Assembly: GCA_003427395.1 (NCBI GenBank)
Contig: BFEA01000038.1
Span: forward strand, 1,281,792 to 1,305,692
DNA from: Chara braunii
Taxonomy: Eukaryota; Streptophyta; Charophyceae; Charales; Characeae
DNA length: 23,901 nucleotides
Direction of reading: 5' to 3'
Shown: in pieces, positions 1-8,996 of the stretch
How positions within the stretch are numbered: the stretch's first letter is position 1
How the letters are laid out: each line of letters starts with the position of its first letter
Program-made: the position numbers and the translations under genes
The notes under the pieces: model-generated
What the model was told of the DNA's origin: nothing
Database searches by the model: none
What the model saw: only the letters and a program-made list of their open reading frames with translations

Positions 1-867
1 AAGTTTGTAAAATTCTCTACCCTGATCCGGCTTCTTACGGAAAGAAAGTAGAACTACCTACATGTTGTGATCCATTCCAGGCCACGGACTTTATGNAAAA
101 ATGTTAACCCCCGTTAAGACACAGTTTAAGTTTTCCGGCATTAGAATCAAGAATATCCTTGACCTAGGCTGATGAGGAAAACCATCATTCCTAATGCATG
201 TGTACAACCTCTCCTGTAGAAAAAAACGCCTATATGCGTCAAACAGATTTTCAGACTCACAAAGAGTTTGAATAATTTGTTCATTCTCCTCTATATAGGC
301 AGGACATGGAGAAGGGATTTTTCATCTGTGCAACCATTTATCGGGTGCAGCATTAAAGTCGCCTGCTATGATGATTGAAACACCATCAGGGATATGGTTC
401 CTAATGTTATGAAAACATTCTCTTCGTTCCTGTAATACATTAGGACCATAAATATTAAGAACACAAATTATTTCTAATTCTAACATTACTAACGTGACCA
501 GCCATTGACCCTGCCCCTGATCGGCTTTACAATACACTATTTCTTTTCTGGAATCCGGTGACACCCAGATAGCAACCCCTGCCGATCCGTTGGTTGTGGA
601 ATAGGCTTGATATTTCTGATAGGTCCAAGCTAGATTATGCGCTCTATTGTGTTTCGGAGAATTCGTGAGGTGTGTCTCCTGGATACAAATCAGATCAGAC
701 CAACACCTTCCCCCTACTACTCTTAATTGTTTCATAATGACCTTACGTTTCATAGCATCTGTTGTCATAAGTCCATTTGCATTGAGGGACCTTAGATCCA
801 AGTCAAAAGTTTGAGTAGCATGCGACCAAACCGGATTTTTACTATACAGCGCCTGCAGTGCGTCCAT
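1..867 (-). pseudogene. LINE ORF2, N-terminal apurinic/apyrimidinic-type endonuclease domain (partial, broken)
   Basis: The domain nicks target DNA to prime reverse transcription. Motifs in order: an Asn in SLNANGL, the catalytic Glu in CIQETHL, INGSAG-like TTNGSAGVAIW, NIYGP, and the active-site Asp and Asn in AGDFNAAPD. All belong to the exonuclease/endonuclease/phosphatase fold. The ATG at 865-867 follows an in-frame TAG at 892-894, so it is a credible ORF2 start 41 bases beyond the ORF1 stop. A TGA at 322-324 breaks the frame. The same frame continues with endonuclease-like sequence (FDAYRRF, YTCIRND, RSRI) to a TAA at 91-93. An ambiguous n lies at 96. The C-terminal Ser-Asp-His motif and the RT are outside the window. 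Confidence 0.88.
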
Positions 868-907
868 CCTCAGTCCCGAGAACCCTACTACCTACACCTT
901 TTAGGCC

Positions 908-1608
908 CTATAACCTTACCCAGTTTCCTTCTTCCAGACTTGAAGATGTTGTCAGTACCCCACTGCGTAAGATAGAGCAAAGGAAAGTTGAGACCTCGCT
1001 AATTGACCAAACCGCATTAGCCTTAATTTTCAGATGCTGGAGATCCAGCAATGCTGCATGTGAGAACCATTTAAGACCCAATACCTTGTTGTCCTCAAAC
1101 CTTACAAAAGTATCTCGTCTGGACATCTTGGCTTGGTTTCCGATTTCTGTGATAGTAGCTTGAGGTCCTGGGTCAAAATGTTTGGACAGGAAGTCATGCA
1201 GATCTCTCTTGAAGGTCCTGTCATTAGAGCTCTGGTAATCCACATATGTGGTCCAGCCTCTTAATGTGACCCCCCCATATTGGTCCTAGCCAATCGGAGA
1301 AAGGCCAATTTCCCATTTCCCACCCTTCTTCCTGACTGGGATTACCAAATTCCCTCGAGATGACTGCGACCTGATGCCTTGTCCTTTTTCCAAAACATGT
1401 ATTAATTTCTGTCTCTTACCCAGATCCTGTGTCATCTTACCATCTTTTTGTTCCTCCTGGGTAAGGGATGTCAATGAGGTAGCTGATGTTTTTTTCTCTT
1501 TGTTGATTTCCTCAGCTTCATCAACTTCATCAACTTCCTTTTCCTGCTTCTCTTGAGCAGAGAAACTTTGTTGCACCACTCCTACCTCTTCTACCCTCAC
1601 CCTTCCAA
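908..1608 (-). pseudogene. LINE ORF1, C-terminal part
   Basis: This frame continues from the ORF1 body after a frameshift near 1605-1612. It first gives a charged stretch rich in Glu, Lys and Asp (about 1286-1600), then a TAG at 1286-1288, then about 120 further residues in the same frame ending at a TAG at 908-910. I recognise no named domain. The charged, low-complexity composition suits a nucleic-acid-binding or multimerising ORF1 tail. Its place immediately before the ORF2 ATG makes it the end of ORF1, though an N-terminal extension of ORF2 is possible. Confidence 0.55.
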
Positions 1609-1611
1609 AGT

Positions 1612-3054
1612 CATTCCACCAGATTCCAGGGCAGACTCAGGGGCGACCGAGGGAACGACACCAGGACCTTTCCCTTTTTCCACCAATACTGTACATTATT
1701 GGTCATTGGTATCCCCTTCTCCTAGTGGGGAGGGCGGGTGAAACAGACCCAATACAATATTCAGAATACGCATACTAACCATAGACCATAGCACCCCTTC
1801 AGGGAGACCCTGCTGTAATACTATTTTCAGACTGTGACTGCTAGTTAACAAATTAACCAGCTGGACATATGAAGTATCCCAAAACTCAACAGTAGCTTCC
1901 CCAAATTTCTTTTTCAACTTCTTCAATATCCACTCAGCTAACTGTTTTATTCTTTGATCCTCTGAGATGTCAGGCTCTGTTTGAGGGAATGCATCCTCCA
2001 TTTCAGAATCATCTGGGGAGGGATCCACATCCATTGGTTCTGGACCAAAAGCCTTTTGGAGTGGACCAGAGGTTGATTCCTCTATTCCTTTATCCCTTAA
2101 TTATATACCTTCCTTCACCAATCTTTGTGTCTCCTCCATGTGCCCCCCATTCATCTCCTGCGAAGGCGGAGATGCATCAGACTGTACTTCCATCATGATG
2201 AAATCCTTTTCCCCAGAGGAATCAGATTCTTTATTTGGGCTGGTAGGTTGTTTTATTCTCCTTTTTTTTTCCTTTCTTTTTTAACTGAACCAGCCCCTCA
2301 CCTGAACCCCTTTCTCCACTGCCTCCACTTCCTCAACCTCTGAGTTTGATTCCTCCCTTGTGGATGGTACTGCATTAACCTCCTTTCCATCCGGCTGCAA
2401 ATAATCAGCTGGTTGTGGACCCGGAAGTGTTCCCCCTTTTTTGTGACTGACCGGTATCCACTGTTGATGGCTCATTTGCCCCTTATGTTTATCTCCATGC
2501 CCTGTAACTTTTTTCTCAAGAGACGTAGAGACATGTGCATTATGTGCATTATCTTGTTGTATTGTTTGTGCGGGTTGAAATGTCTGTGTCAACTGCCCCA
2601 CCGGCATGGAAATCTTACCAAATACTTTCGGAGGTACCCAAGAGTTAGGGGGTTTGGTGTCCCAATTAGGGTCCCCCTTACGTTCCTATGTCCACCCCTT
2701 TGGTTCCTCCCCTTTTTTGAAATTCTCCACATAAACCCATCCCTCATGTCCCGCATCCACCGTTCTCCATAGATTGACTTTAAAGGGATCCCGAATGAGT
2801 CTACCTGTTGCTCGATTCTTTCTTCCCAGATTTTGGGCACAATTAGGATCCGTGCTCAAGTGACCATAGGCTCGACACTGAAAACACCATGGTCTCAATT
2901 TATGAGCCGTATGAATTTTGTACTCTCTACCCCCAACCCTATATGGAATGACATCATCCAAATTGAAGGGTACATTGGTTGGATGATTGAGAGCTAACAT
3001 CAGATGATCATCCATTTTGGCCGTATACGCAGGTAGAGGGTTTATAAAATCCAC
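1612..3054 (-). pseudogene. LINE ORF1, central part with CCHC zinc knuckle
   Basis: One reading frame runs through the whole stretch, interrupted by stops at 2686-2688 (TAG), 2281-2283 (TAA), 2101-2103 (TAA) and 1696-1698 (TAA). The first 120 residues end in a zinc knuckle, CFQCRAYGHLSTDPNC (spacing CX2CX4HX6C). It follows the DUF4283-like context seen before the knuckle in plant LINE ORF1 proteins. After it come a basic and polar linker, a Lys-rich patch (about 2225-2280) and an acidic segment (about 1970-2034). ORF1 proteins of this type bind LINE RNA. The last Cys lies two residues further away than in the canonical CX2CX4HX4C knuckle. Confidence 0.75.
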
Positions 3055-4495
3055 TATATCATGATTGGCCCCGAAATCATGAATAAACCCGCTTGGATTT
3101 CTATTGGGATGTGCCTAAATTCTACCCAATAAAAATCCTCTATCATCTGGTTCCTCTTATCGTCCGGTCCTTTTTTAGGCGGAGACCAAGGGTATATCCG
3201 GACCTCTGATTTATCACCCCTTAACTTTTTCCATGCCTCAATCATCTTTTTATCTGTCGTATGTAGGCATAAAATTGTGAACATGGTAGCTGAAACTGAC
3301 AAGATCAGAAAATCTTCACAAACTACCTCATAGCTACCCTTAAATGTTGTTAATCTCTTGCAGATCCACTTAAAATCTTATCATTAGTAGATTTATAGGC
3401 ATCATCATCATGAAAGACCCAGTTATTCGCGTGTGCTGTATAAACTGCATCTCTTTCCGCCAATTTCTGGGCTGGGTAAAATTTTATCATAGTTTTTTTC
3501 CCTGCTAAATCAATCACCTTATTCTCATAAGGCATAAAGAATTTTGACAAAAAAAACGCCTTAGCCGAAGTCAAGTTCCTCATGGGTATTTTCAATGCCT
3601 GCGCCTGATCTCCCTGCCTTGGCACTTCCAATTCTTTGGATTAGAAAGTCCCTTTTAGACATTGTAACCAAGACAAAGGGGTCGTTACAGGTTGATCCGA
3701 CTGCCCCTCCTTGGTTGGATTCATTCGGGGTAAAGGAGGTCACTGCTGACTCTGACCAGATAGGTGCATTAATGATTCAGACTTTGTCTTCTCCTGCCTG
3801 ACCCTCCCCCCTTCTGTACTTCCACTTCTCCCCTCCATACCTCCTTCCTCCCTTCCTTCTCCTCCAGTCTCTCTCCCTTTGTCCTCCCCTTTTTCTTTCC
3901 ATCCTCCTTTTTCACCATCCTTCCCAGCTTCCTTCCTCACCGCCCTTCCCCTTCTTATTCCCTCCTCCCTTCTTCCCCACAACCCTTGTGGTATCCTCTG
4001 AAGAGGCCCGGTGAAAATCACCACTCCTCCTTTACTACCGTTCTAATTACGTTCCAGTAATTGTCCCTGCCCTCCTGCCTTGAAAGTGTTATGATGCCTC
4101 TTTATCAGTGTTTCCCCAGTTGCTTTCAACACTGATGAAACATCTCTCTCCTCATTTTGGCGAAATAAAGGATTAATCGTCATCACTCCCTCATTTATAT
4201 TGTCGGGATCATGAGGGAGAGACGGATTACTGATTGTAGAAATGGCTTGAACACTCCCTGGCTCAAAATTGTCCTTGCATTCCTTTCTTTTCTGTGAGGT
4301 AAGTACCTCTTCTTCTAATGGTGACGAAATATCCATTTCTTTAGACTGACATTTTTCTTGTTTTTGACGAGCCGCCAACACCATTTTGACAGGGGTAAGA
4401 AGTTGCTGCATTAAAACTTGGCGCATAGCCCCTCGAAACATTAGTGTAGAATCAACCATCCTGTGACTACGCTGGCGGTGCACAATTCTCGCCAT
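3054..4495 (-). pseudogene. LINE ORF1, N-terminal part (broken by frameshifts)
   Basis: From the ATG at 4495 one frame runs to 3740, with a TAG at 4043-4045. The reading then shifts twice more (4495-3740 in one frame, about 3743-3620 in a second, 3631-3350 back in the first, about 3350-3054 in the second) before joining the zinc-knuckle part. The stretch about 3800-4000 encodes a highly charged Glu/Gly/Arg/Lys low-complexity segment. The part before the knuckle (EAWKKLRGD, VRIYPWSPP, FYWVEFRHIPIE) resembles the DUF4283 region of plant LINE ORF1. The start ATG is inferred, and the true start may differ. Confidence 0.6.
3786..3975. repeat. Pyrimidine-rich low-complexity tract (purine-rich on minus strand)
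   Basis: About 190 bases on the plus strand are almost all C and T in short CTCC, CTTCC and CCTTTT runs. On the minus strand this codes the charged Gly/Glu/Arg/Lys stretch of LINE ORF1. Such tracts grow by slippage and can adopt triplex structure. Confidence 0.7.
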
Positions 4496-4499
4496 TGTG

Positions 4500-4931
4500 A
4501 ATAGATCAGAATATCACACTAACCAATCAGCTTTTACCCCCCAAAAAAATTAATAATAATAATATTATCTTCTTCCTTGAGGTAGTTAATTATTAATTAA
4601 ATATTGATTCCTTTTTCGCAACTCTTTCCCAAAGGACTGGCTGTGCAATGCATAGAGGGTCTGGGGTAAGGATTGGCTCAGTCGGGAATATGGGAGGAAG
4701 AAACAACGTCACCAGCAACAAACTTATCACACGTCGCCTTACTCCTTACTTTTGATGTCGCTCTCTCCGTTCCTTATGAGTATGCTTCTCTCCCAGCCAC
4801 TCTTCCTCTCACACCCTCGTCTGAATACTTTGTCCTCGAAGTCACATTTGTCAATTCCTTATTCGCATTCAGCAGGCGTTCATTCAAATTTCCCCCACTG
4901 TTGTCCTGAATGAACACCTGCCCTTCACCAG
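4500..4931. other. Non-coding stretch, AT-rich at its left end
   Basis: An AT-rich, TAATAA-containing segment lies at about 4540-4615, next to the LINE 5' end. From 4620 to 4930 I see no gene, repeat or structured motif. A 78-codon open frame at 4673-4909 has no recognisable domain and I treat it as chance. Confidence 0.5.
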
Positions 4932-5516
4932 CTGATCGTGCGAAGGCGCACACCGTAATACACTCGTACTGCCGACGATATCCTACTCACCACCAGCGGG
5001 TGCAATCGGCCAGCCCTCAATGATCACCTGCGCAAAGGTATGCACCTTAATGCTTCTCCCTTCTTTCGACTATTCACCTTCCACTGCCCGATCGCGCACA
5101 CCGTAATACACTCGTAATGCCGACAAAATCCTACACGCCACCAGCGGGCGCAATCGGTCAGCCTTCAATGATCACATGCGCAAAGGCACGCTCCTTAATG
5201 CTTCTCCCTTCTTTCGACTATTTACCTTCCACTGCCTGATCACCCAATCTCCGTCAGCGAGCACACCCGTAATACTTGTCAACATACACTCGCACCACCG
5301 ACGACAACCAACTCACCACCATCAGGCGCAATCGATGCGCACCTTAATGCTTCTTTCTGCTTTCACCTATTCGTCTTTCACTGCTTCTCCCTTCTTTCGA
5401 CTATTCACCTTCCACTGCCCGATCGCCCACTCTCCACCAATAGGCACACACGTAGTACTTCTCAACATACACTCGCACCACCGACGAAAGCCCACCACCA
5501 CCGGCGGGCGCAGTCG
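4932..5516 (+). repeat. Imperfect tandem repeat, about four copies of 148-185 bp
   Basis: Landmark phrases recur in order: GCACACCGTAATACACTCG, ACTCACCACCAGCGGG, CGCAATCG, CCTTAATGCTTCT, CTTCTTTCGACTATT and CCTTCCACTGCCCGATC. The anchor GCACACCGTAATA is at about 4947 and 5095 (period 148), with diverged forms near 5261 and 5443. Later copies carry extra sequence such as CAACATACACTCGCACCACC. Copies lack stop codons in one frame, which creates a spurious 182-codon open frame (5176-5724). This could be a minisatellite or the 5' UTR repeats of a LINE. Confidence 0.8.
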
Positions 5517-5600
5517 TTGGAGCCAGACACCAATGCCCACCCTTTCTACAATGAGAGATCAGTCTATTGATGTTTCCCGGCTATCGTATCTCAAAGTCTA

Positions 5601-5838
5601 CCTACACATTTTGCTTTTCGTGACCCTCTCAAAGCTTTCCCCAGCATTAACCCCCCTTCTTGATACAAAACCCACGCGAAGAGGCAAACAAGACATGCAT
5701 AAACATTTCTTACACTCTACCTAAGCATTCTGGTTTTCGTGAACCGCGCAAAGCTTTCCCCAGCATTAACCCTCCTTCTTGGGACAAACACTGCGTGAAG
5801 AGGCAGACAAGACATGCCTAAACATTTCTTACACTGTC
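5601..5838 (+). repeat. Tandem duplication, two copies with 119-bp period
   Basis: AAAGCTTTCCCCAGCATTAA occurs at 5631 and 5750, followed in both by CCTTCTTG, GCGAAGAGGCAAACAAGAC or a near copy, and AAACATTTCTTACACT. The copies differ at scattered positions, so the duplication is not recent. No coding sense is apparent. Confidence 0.8.
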
Positions 5839-6237
5839 ACCCAAATCTAGTCGCCTTAATACTGTTTTTGTTACTCAATACTCATACATCCACGATGCCA
5901 ATCATCCTCAAATTTTCTTGCATTGATAACATTCTACTCACAATGTCAATCATTTCTAAAATACTTTCTGAAAAATAGTTATGCAACTTAAAAAATTACC
6001 ACGCTACTCACCCGATAGATAGTCCTTCCGATTCCGCCCTTCCTGGAGAATTAGGAACTGTGTAGATATTACACTCCTTCCCTCTTGCCCAACGGCTCCT
6101 CTCACTCCAAACAAGGATAGAGAGTGCAACCTGAACATCCCGTACCTGACGAGGCTGGCCAGAATGAACAGTGCATATCGAATCAGATGTTTCTCTTCCA
6201 GACGCGGAGTCGAATAGAACTGATTAGCATCTTGTGA
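5839..6237. other. No recognisable gene
   Basis: About 400 bases without a repeat or domain I can name. A minus-strand open frame of 85 codons (6004-6261) has no motif and no supporting context. Confidence 0.4.
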
Positions 6238-6352
6238 TGCCACGTGTCTTGATGTTCTCATGCCCTGCCACGTGTCCGTCCATCCCTATCTACGTCCGAC
6301 CAATTTACTATTAAATAGACAATAAGTATACATAATGAGAATATTTATATAA
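6238..6352 (+). promoter_or_regulatory. Promoter-like cluster: paired G-boxes and a TATA box
   Basis: TGCCACGTGTC occurs twice, at 6238-6248 and 6266-6276, 28 bp apart. Each contains the CACGTG G-box core and the GCCACGTGTC form of a plant ABRE/G-box. A TATATAA lies 70-80 bp downstream at about 6346-6352. G-box pairs upstream of TATA are bound by bZIP or bHLH factors in plants. No transcribed gene follows before the gypsy element, so this may be a remnant promoter or part of an old LTR. Function is inferred only from spacing and motif identity. Confidence 0.35.
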
Positions 6353-6502
6353 TAAAAATAGGAATAGAGTCTATAAAGAAGAATATATATTCTAAATCTC
6401 GTCTGTTTTGTTCTCCTTTGTTCTTATTTGAATGTCAATAGAGTACAACCAATCTTCCTCGATATGGCCAACGGGCATGGCTGTGTGGGTGCTGGAAGCT
6501 AT

Positions 6503-6665
6503 GCTGGCCACTAGTGTGTTGGCTGTTCATGCGCTGGCTGCCCGCATGATGGCTGCTCATGCGCTAGCTACTAGCGTGTTGGCTGTCGTGTGCTAGTTGC
6601 TTGAGCGTTGACTACTTGCATGCTGACGCTGCCTGCTCGTGTGCTGTTTGCTCGTGCATGGCAAC
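6503..6665 (+). repeat. Degenerate GCTGGC/TGCTCATGCG repeats, period about 60 bp
   Basis: CACTAGTGTGTTGGCTGT near 6509 and TACTAGCGTGTTGGCTGT near 6569 mark a 60-bp period. Within each unit, shorter GCTGGCTG and TGCTCATGCGCT elements recur at about 20 bp. A poorer third copy runs to about 6665. The block ends about 30 bp before the gypsy element. Confidence 0.6.
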
Positions 6666-6699
6666 CACATCAGAGCTAATCAACATCCAATCATCATAC

Positions 6700-7740
6700 T
6701 GCGAGGAACGAGCCCTCAAGTAGAGGCCTTGCCATGATGTACATGTTCTGGGCTAAAGCCCCAGCAAGCCTCGTGCCCGCCCTAAGTGAAGGCGGGCCAG
6801 GAGATCAATAAGAGCCCTCTGTGCCAACATTTCACGAAGTGGGGTCCATACAGTTGCAGCACGCCAGTTGGTTGGAGTGCACCGAGTCTCGGACTTCAGC
6901 AAATGCTGAAAGCCCAGGGCCTCTGAGTTAGTTAGGCCCTGGGCACTCGAATGTGAGGCCGACAATGCATGTTGGGTATAGAGGCCGAAAATGCCAAAGG
7001 GAAATCGGCCCACTATCTGAATCTAGCCGCAGGCCTTGATGAAGGAGGCGCAACTGCATTGCCCCGGGGCCCAACTGTATCGGGCTGGGTTCAGCCTCTG
7101 GGCCCCGGTCACAGGCTGAAGGGAGGCCGCCCACACGCTGCACTGATATATAGGCAAGCAGGGCGAGTGGGCAGGCATCTTGGCCATTGCGAGCAAGGTC
7201 GGCACGCTGCTGCGTTGCATGCATGCTGCGTTGCGCTAAGGCTGAGGGACGCAGGCTAGCGCTAGGCGGTAGGGCGCTGCCTGCATACAGGGCGCTTGGT
7301 GGCCATAGCCGGGCTGCAGAGGGCGCAGAGGGGTGAAGGGCGAAGGTGGTTCTTTGGAGGTGAAGGACGCTGTGTGGGTAACAGGGAAGAGTGTGGGTGG
7401 AGAGGACACGTACCTGGTGGAGGTGGAGGTCGGCATTGGTGTTGACATCATCACTCGCTGGTAGTCAAGTTGTCTGGTTGCTTTCATTGCTGTAGTTGTA
7501 GGATAGGCTGTAGAGTAGATAGGGCGCCTGGCGCCATTCACAAGAGAGAGCTACATTTGGGTTATGCTGTTGGTGTTGCCCTGTTGGGCATGGACATTGA
7601 CTCATGATTCTTTTGTATCATTCTCAATTGGATGGTTACTCGGTTCCATTGTGCTATCTGCTTTGTCCTTGACTACTTGGATTTCAGTGTGATTTTGCAT
7701 TCTGGATTTCTGTGCTTCGTCCATATTCATGTTCCTTGCA
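6700..7740 (+). repeat. 5' LTR of the gypsy element
   Basis: It starts TGCGAGGAACGAGCC and ends GTTCCTTGCA. The copy at 17094-18135 matches along its whole length. A TATATA at 7147-7152, also present at the same offset in the other LTR, is the likely core promoter. Open frames on either strand inside the LTR have counterparts in the second LTR and are not genes. Confidence 0.95.
7144..7155 (+). promoter_or_regulatory. Probable LTR TATA box
   Basis: TGATATATAGG lies 447 bp into the LTR and is unchanged in the 3' LTR (17542-17547). It is the only clear TATA element in the LTR. It would drive the genomic transcript from a start about 25-35 bp downstream. Confidence 0.55.
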
Positions 7741-7743
7741 ATT

Positions 7744-7755
7744 TGGTATCAGAGC
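7744..7755 (+). promoter_or_regulatory. Primer binding site for initiator tRNA-Met
   Basis: TGGTATCAGAGC begins three bases after the 5' LTR. It is complementary to the 3' end of plant initiator tRNA-Met, the usual primer for Ty3/gypsy chromoviruses and Ty1/copia elements in plants. It fixes the plus-strand orientation. Confidence 0.93.
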
Positions 7756-8996
7756 TGGTTTGATCGCCACTTACCTTTGGCACGCTGGCGTTATACAGAC
7801 TTGGTGCGTTGACGATGCTTCTTCGCAGTGGGTACTTGTGACGTCAGGCCACTATAGGTGCACGCCCTAGGTAGAGAGGGGTGCACCGGAAGGCTAAGAC
7901 GACAGTGTATGCCGTGGATACATGCGGAATTTATGATTGGTGATGAGAGCGTGCTGATGTTGCATTCGGTTGAGGTGGCACCGCATTGTGTCGAGACCGG
8001 TCATCAAATGCACATTCAGCTCAATTGGTGAGAAATATGTGGTTGGGGGCAACTATCTCCAGGTACGTTGTTCCCCTACCTTATCTACTCTCTAAATCTC
8101 TTCTTACCGTGAGGAAGTGAGTCCAACTTGAGAGTCCTCTCCTTGGTGAAGTGTCGTGAGCGCGCTACCTTGAGAGACAACAATCTTCCTGGAAGCATCT
8201 GGAAGGAGAAAGGGCGGTGCCTCTGAAGGGCCCTGGTCGAAGTATTGGGTCACGGTCGCCATGCCAACCCAATGGGAGTAGGTCACGCATGCGATGGCTG
8301 TTGTCCATTAAGGCACTTTGCTGCGCCAAATAGAAGTCCTGCCAAGTGTGCCATCCTTGTATGGGACGCTTACCAAACCGTACTCGGAATGATTCTGGTT
8401 GTGATCCTCGTCCTGACTGCGACGTTAAAGAATTCCTGAAGAGATGGGGGCGCTCTTAATAATCCTCCTGATCAGCCAGATCATCCGGGTGTAAGACTCG
8501 ATTCCGTACGAGGGTAAATAAGAGTGGGCTGGCTGGCTTACCTGGCTCTGACTTGGGCACAAGGGTGGGCCGATACACACACGAAGATACTGCTTGCTCA
8601 ATGATGCTGTTCGGTATGTTGGATGGAGGGGAGTTTAGGTTCCAATTGGTGCTCAACTAAATACACAACTATACCCACTCATCATACATTTGCTACATTG
8701 TCTTTTTGTACCTTTGATTAGTTGGTTGATGGACTGCTAACCTCACAGACAGATTAGTGTAGGACTGTTGTATGCTACCATAGCCAGTTCTAACTAATGT
8801 TGCTGTAAGTGAACCAATCAAGGTGCATCTAGACGATGTAGACAATCTGTGTGAATGTTGTAGACATGCCACTTGATTCGGTATAGTAGGGAACTTGCCG
8901 GACACAACTATTTATAGAAAATTACATGTCTATCAGATACATGTTGCGGTAGGATTCCAGTAGGGGATTCTAGTGTAGACACTATCTGTCTAACTA
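7756..8996 (+). other. Long untranslated leader of the gypsy element
   Basis: About 1.24 kb separates the PBS from the gag ATG. No open frame in it resembles a retroelement protein. It should hold packaging and dimerisation signals, but I cannot point to them. The in-frame TAA at 8991-8993, two codons before the gag ATG, confirms that gag does not extend upstream. Confidence 0.6.

Larger units (their letters stand above)
1..4500 (-). mobile_element. 5' portion of a decayed LINE (non-LTR retrotransposon)
   Basis: Read on the minus strand, the region gives a long ORF1 with a zinc knuckle (4495 down to 908), then an ORF2 opening with an L1-type endonuclease (867 down to the left edge). This ORF1-ORF2 order and the endonuclease motifs are those of L1-like LINEs. 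The reverse transcriptase, 3' UTR and tail must lie left of position 1. Both ORFs carry several stops and frameshifts, so the copy is dead. The exact 5' end is not visible. I set it just upstream of the first ORF1 ATG; it could extend into the AT-rich stretch or the tandem repeats beyond 4500. Confidence 0.85.

Noticed and set aside
5176-5724. 182-codon plus-strand open frame
   Set aside because: It lies across the tandem repeats and simply repeats the same phrases. There is no domain, and an open frame in a stop-free repeat is expected.
6470-6665. CRISPR-like array in the GCTGGC repeats
   Set aside because: The repeats are degenerate, have no unique spacers, and the context is eukaryotic.
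6753-7541. Several open frames on both strands in the LTR
   Set aside because: The same frames recur in the 3' LTR at 17147-17936. They reflect GC-rich LTR sequence, not genes.
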